8,424 nt of DNA from JAOAIV01 sp038849555 (lineage in GTDB: Archaea > Thermoproteota > Bathyarchaeia > Bathyarchaeales > Bathycorpusculaceae), in the NCBI GenBank assembly GCA_038849555.1, contig JAWCMT010000051.1, positions 1 to 8,424 on the forward strand, written 5' to 3'. A program made the position numbers and the translations under genes. The notes beneath the pieces were generated by a model. The model did not search any database. It was not told the DNA's origin and worked only from the letters and a program-made list of their open reading frames with translations. The stretch's first letter is position 1, and every line of letters begins with the position of its first letter. Shown here piece after piece: positions 6,148 through 8,424 of the stretch.

Positions 6148-6687
6148 ATGACGAAGGAAACTAAAGAGCAGCAAACAGATCTTCAGAAACTCTTGGAGGC
6201 GGAGAAAAAGCGTTCAGAGGAGTATTTAACGCGGCTAAAGTATTTGCAGGCGGACTTTGAGAATCTGAAGAAACGTGTTGACCGCCAAATTGAGGAGGTT
6301 AAAAGTTACTGCACAGAACGCCTTGTTGTCCAGCTTTTGGATGTTCAGGACGAGCTGGAGATGGCGCTTAAAACGGCTCAATCAACCAATTCAGCGCAGC
6401 CGCTTATTGAGGGCGTGCATATGACGCTGAAGAAGCTGCGAAAAGTTCTTGAGCAAGAAGGCGTTTGTCCTATAGAGTGCGAGAAGGGCAAAGCTTTCGA
6501 TCCCTCTTGCCACCAAGTTGTTGCCACTGTAGAGCAAGATGATGTTGAAGAGAATGTTGTGGTTGAAGAGGTAAGAAGAGGCTATAGAATGAAGGGGAAA
6601 GTGATTAGACCCAGCATCGTTAAAGTTTCAAAGTCACCTAAATCACAAAAGGAGGCTGATAAGCATGAGCAGCACCAAATCAACTGA
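6148..6687 (+). CDS. grpE: nucleotide exchange factor GrpE
   Basis: GrpE is a dimeric co-chaperone that opens the DnaK nucleotide cleft to release ADP. The protein has 179 residues from the ATG at 6148; an adjoining TTG at 6145 is an equally spaced alternative, with GGGAG 6-9 nt upstream. Residues about 8-58 form the charged coiled coil (LEAEKKRSEEYLTRLKYLQA, FENLKKRVDR), then a helical bundle (VVQLLDVQDELEMAL), and about 105-163 the beta domain with the family signature: FDPSCHQVVATVE, VVVEEVRRGYRMKGKVIRPSIVKVSK. Length is normal for an archaeal or Gram-positive GrpE. Its 3' end overlaps dnaK by 23 nt, and the dnaK ribosome binding site lies within grpE, so translation is likely coupled. In Archaea these genes occur patchily and are thought to come from Bacteria by transfer; the order grpE-dnaK matches that. 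Confidence 0.96.
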   Translation: MTKETKEQQTDLQKLLEAEKKRSEEYLTRLKYLQADFENLKKRVDRQIEEVKSYCTERLVVQLLDVQDELEMALKTAQSTNSAQPLIEGVHMTLKKLRKVLEQEGVCPIECEKGKAFDPSCHQVVATVEQDDVEENVVVEEVRRGYRMKGKVIRPSIVKVSKSPKSQKEADKHEQHQIN

Positions 6688-8424
6688 AAAAGTATTAGGT
6701 ATTGACTTAGGCACTACAAACTCAGCGGCCGCTATTTTCGAAGGCGGTCGAGCAATAGTTATTCCAAGCGCTGAAGGCCCAACCATGGCGGGAAAAATGT
6801 TTCCGTCGGTGGTTGCCTTCACAAAAGATGGGCAGTTGCTTGTCGGTGAACCAGCAAAGCGGCAAGCAGCTGCTAATCCAGAAGGAACAATTTTTGAAAT
6901 AAAGCGGAAGATGGGAACGAATTATAAAGTGAACGTTTTCGGGAAGGAGTACACGCCACAGCAGATTTCCGCGTTCATACTGCAGAAAATCAAAAAGGAT
7001 GCGGAAACCTATTTGGGTACGCCGATACGCAAGGCCGTCATCACTGTTCCAGCACACTTCGACGATAACCAGCGGCAAGCCACAAAGGACGCTGGCGAAA
7101 TCGCAGGTTTCGAGGTCATGCGCATTCTTAATGAGCCTACTGCGGCATGCCTCGCCTACGGCGTTGACAAGCTCGAGAAAGAAATGAAGATTTTGGTTTT
7201 CAGCTTCGGCGGCGGAACACATGATGTTACTGTAATGGATTTCGGTAAAGGCGTTTTCCAAGTTCTCAGCACCAGCGGAGACACGCAAATCGGTGGTATG
7301 GACGTGGACAAAGCAGTCATGGACTACATCATAGAGGAGTTCAAGCGGCAGACGGGCATCGATTTATCTGGCGATAAGATGGCTATGACGAGGCTTAAAG
7401 AAGCAGCGGAGAAAGCAAAAATCGAGTTGTCCACGCTGATGAGCACAGACATTGATCTGCCCTTTATCGCCTCAGACAGCACAGGACCCAAACACTTGCA
7501 TCTAACGCTTACTCGCGCCAAGCTAGAAGCCTTAGCGCAGCCGGTGATCGAAAAGACGGGCAGAACAATTATGAAGGCGCTGGAGGACGCCAAGCTAACG
7601 CCAAGGGACATCGACAAAATAATTCTCATCGGCGGCATGACGCGGATGCCGCTTGTTCAGCGGTTTGTAGAGCAGATAATGGGCAAGCCCGTGGAACGCG
7701 GTGTTGACCCAATGGAATGTGTCGCCGTCGGCGCAGCAATACAGGGCGCTGTCATCACAGGCGAGGTAACCGACCTGCTTCTGTTGGATGTTACGCCGCT
7801 GTCGCTGGGCGTGGAAACGCTGGGCGGCGTATTCACGAAGATAATTGAGAAAAACACAACCATCCCCACCAGACGCAGCCAAATTTTCACCACGGCAGCA
7901 GACTTCCAGACTGCAGTTACGATTCATGTGCTGCAGGGCGAGCGGGCGATGGCAGCGGATAACGTGTCACTTGGAATGTTCCATTTGACGGATATTCCGC
8001 CAGCGCCCAGGGGTGTGCCGCAGATAGAAGTCACATTCGACATCGACGCGAACGGCATACTTAACGTAACCGCTAAGGACTTAGGCACAGGGAAGCAGGC
8101 TAAAATTACGATTACGGCGTCTACGAAGCTGTCTAAAGAGGAGAAGGAACGCCTCATCAAAGAAGCCGAACAGTTCGCTGAGCAGGACAGAAAGAAACGG
8201 GAAGAGGCTGAATTACGGAATAACGCGGACAGCCTCATTTACACGGCGGAGAAAACCAAGAAAGACTTAGCAGACAAGCTGACGCAGGAGCAGATAGGAA
8301 AGATAGACGCTGCAGTATCAGCGCTCAAGGATGCCTTGGCCAGCAATGACATGGCGAAGGTAAAAGCGAAAACTGAGGAGCTGCAAAAGGTGCTTCAAGA
8401 AGTTGGCACAGTAATCTATCAGCA
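6665..8424 (+). CDS. dnaK: chaperone DnaK (Hsp70), 3' end beyond the window
   Basis: This ATP-driven Hsp70 binds unfolded peptides with DnaJ and GrpE. The frame is unbroken for 586 codons and lacks only the C-terminal tail. The ATPase domain (10-369) has phosphate-1 LGIDLGTTNS (Asp14), Lys80, NEPTAA with Glu157, and IGGMTRMP near 322-329. The linker LLLLD (371-375) leads into DVTPLSLG and the peptide-binding domain (NTTIPT, VLQGER, AADN, PRGVPQIEVTFDIDANGIL), then the helical lid. The insertion found near residue 80 of proteobacterial DnaK is absent, as in archaeal and Gram-positive forms. One thing is odd: phosphate-2 reads VFSFGGGTHD, so Ser180 replaces the nearly universal catalytic Asp (Asp194 of E. 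coli) and His186 replaces Phe or Leu, while Thr185 and Asp187 remain. The ATG has AAGGAGG 9 nt upstream inside grpE. dnaJ may follow outside the window. Confidence 0.97.
   Translation, partial: MSSTKSTEKVLGIDLGTTNSAAAIFEGGRAIVIPSAEGPTMAGKMFPSVVAFTKDGQLLVGEPAKRQAAANPEGTIFEIKRKMGTNYKVNVFGKEYTPQQISAFILQKIKKDAETYLGTPIRKAVITVPAHFDDNQRQATKDAGEIAGFEVMRILNEPTAACLAYGVDKLEKEMKILVFSFGGGTHDVTVMDFGKGVFQVLSTSGDTQIGGMDVDKAVMDYIIEEFKRQTGIDLSGDKMAMTRLKEAAEKAKIELSTLMSTDIDLPFIASDSTGPKHLHLTLTRAKLEALAQPVIEKTGRTIMKALEDAKLTPRDIDKIILIGGMTRMPLVQRFVEQIMGKPVERGVDPMECVAVGAAIQGAVITGEVTDLLLLDVTPLSLGVETLGGVFTKIIEKNTTIPTRRSQIFTTAADFQTAVTIHVLQGERAMAADNVSLGMFHLTDIPPAPRGVPQIEVTFDIDANGILNVTAKDLGTGKQAKITITASTKLSKEEKERLIKEAEQFAEQDRKKREEAELRNNADSLIYTAEKTKKDLADKLTQEQIGKIDAAVSALKDALASNDMAKVKAKTEELQKVLQEVGTVIYQ

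Noticed and set aside
6722..7288. A long minus-strand open frame opposite dnaK (188 codons), with others at 7324-8238.
   Set aside because: They lie antisense to a clearly conserved dnaK and have no family features; shadows of its codon usage.

Overview
The window looks like archaeal chromosome of moderate GC, most plausibly from a Bathyarchaeia-type or related lineage. That placement is an inference from protein style, not a measured phylogeny. Supporting signs are AT-rich TATA boxes about 25-30 nt before starts instead of bacterial -35/-10 pairs, a winged-helix regulator of archaeal type, a compact archaeal PyrK, a four-CBS protein with a ribosome-hibernation-like tail, and heavy use of TTG start codons. 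No mobile element, tRNA, rRNA or CRISPR array was seen.

Left part (1-2760, minus strand). Reading in the direction of transcription there are: a small unrecognised basic protein, a winged-helix regulator, a secreted or anchored helical protein with one C-terminal membrane helix, glutamate-1-semialdehyde aminotransferase (hemL), and the first codons of a DUF1616-like membrane protein that leaves the window. hemL is split by a single-base frameshift near 400-431. The DUF1616-like start and the small basic protein also look as if one extra base disturbs them. Either this stretch is decaying or it carries assembly errors.

Centre (2934-5113). A plus-strand gene encodes four CBS modules followed by a domain that reads as an HPF/RaiA (S30AE) fold, so it is probably an adenine-nucleotide-sensing ribosome hibernation factor. 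It converges on the pyrK end of a minus-strand pyrD-pyrK pair (class 1B dihydroorotate dehydrogenase), with T-tracts for both transcripts between them.

Right part (6009-8424). pyrD is divergent from grpE-dnaK. The shared intergenic region holds an 8-bp inverted repeat with a nested palindrome against the grpE TATA box, a good candidate operator. grpE overlaps dnaK by 23 nt. dnaK runs off the right edge after about 586 codons and carries an unusual change in its phosphate-2 motif (Ser where Asp is nearly universal, plus a His).

Taken together the window combines heme precursor synthesis, pyrimidine synthesis, a likely energy-sensing translation-arrest factor and the Hsp70 machine. The most interesting items are the CBS-HPF fusion, the grpE operator and the altered DnaK ATPase motif.
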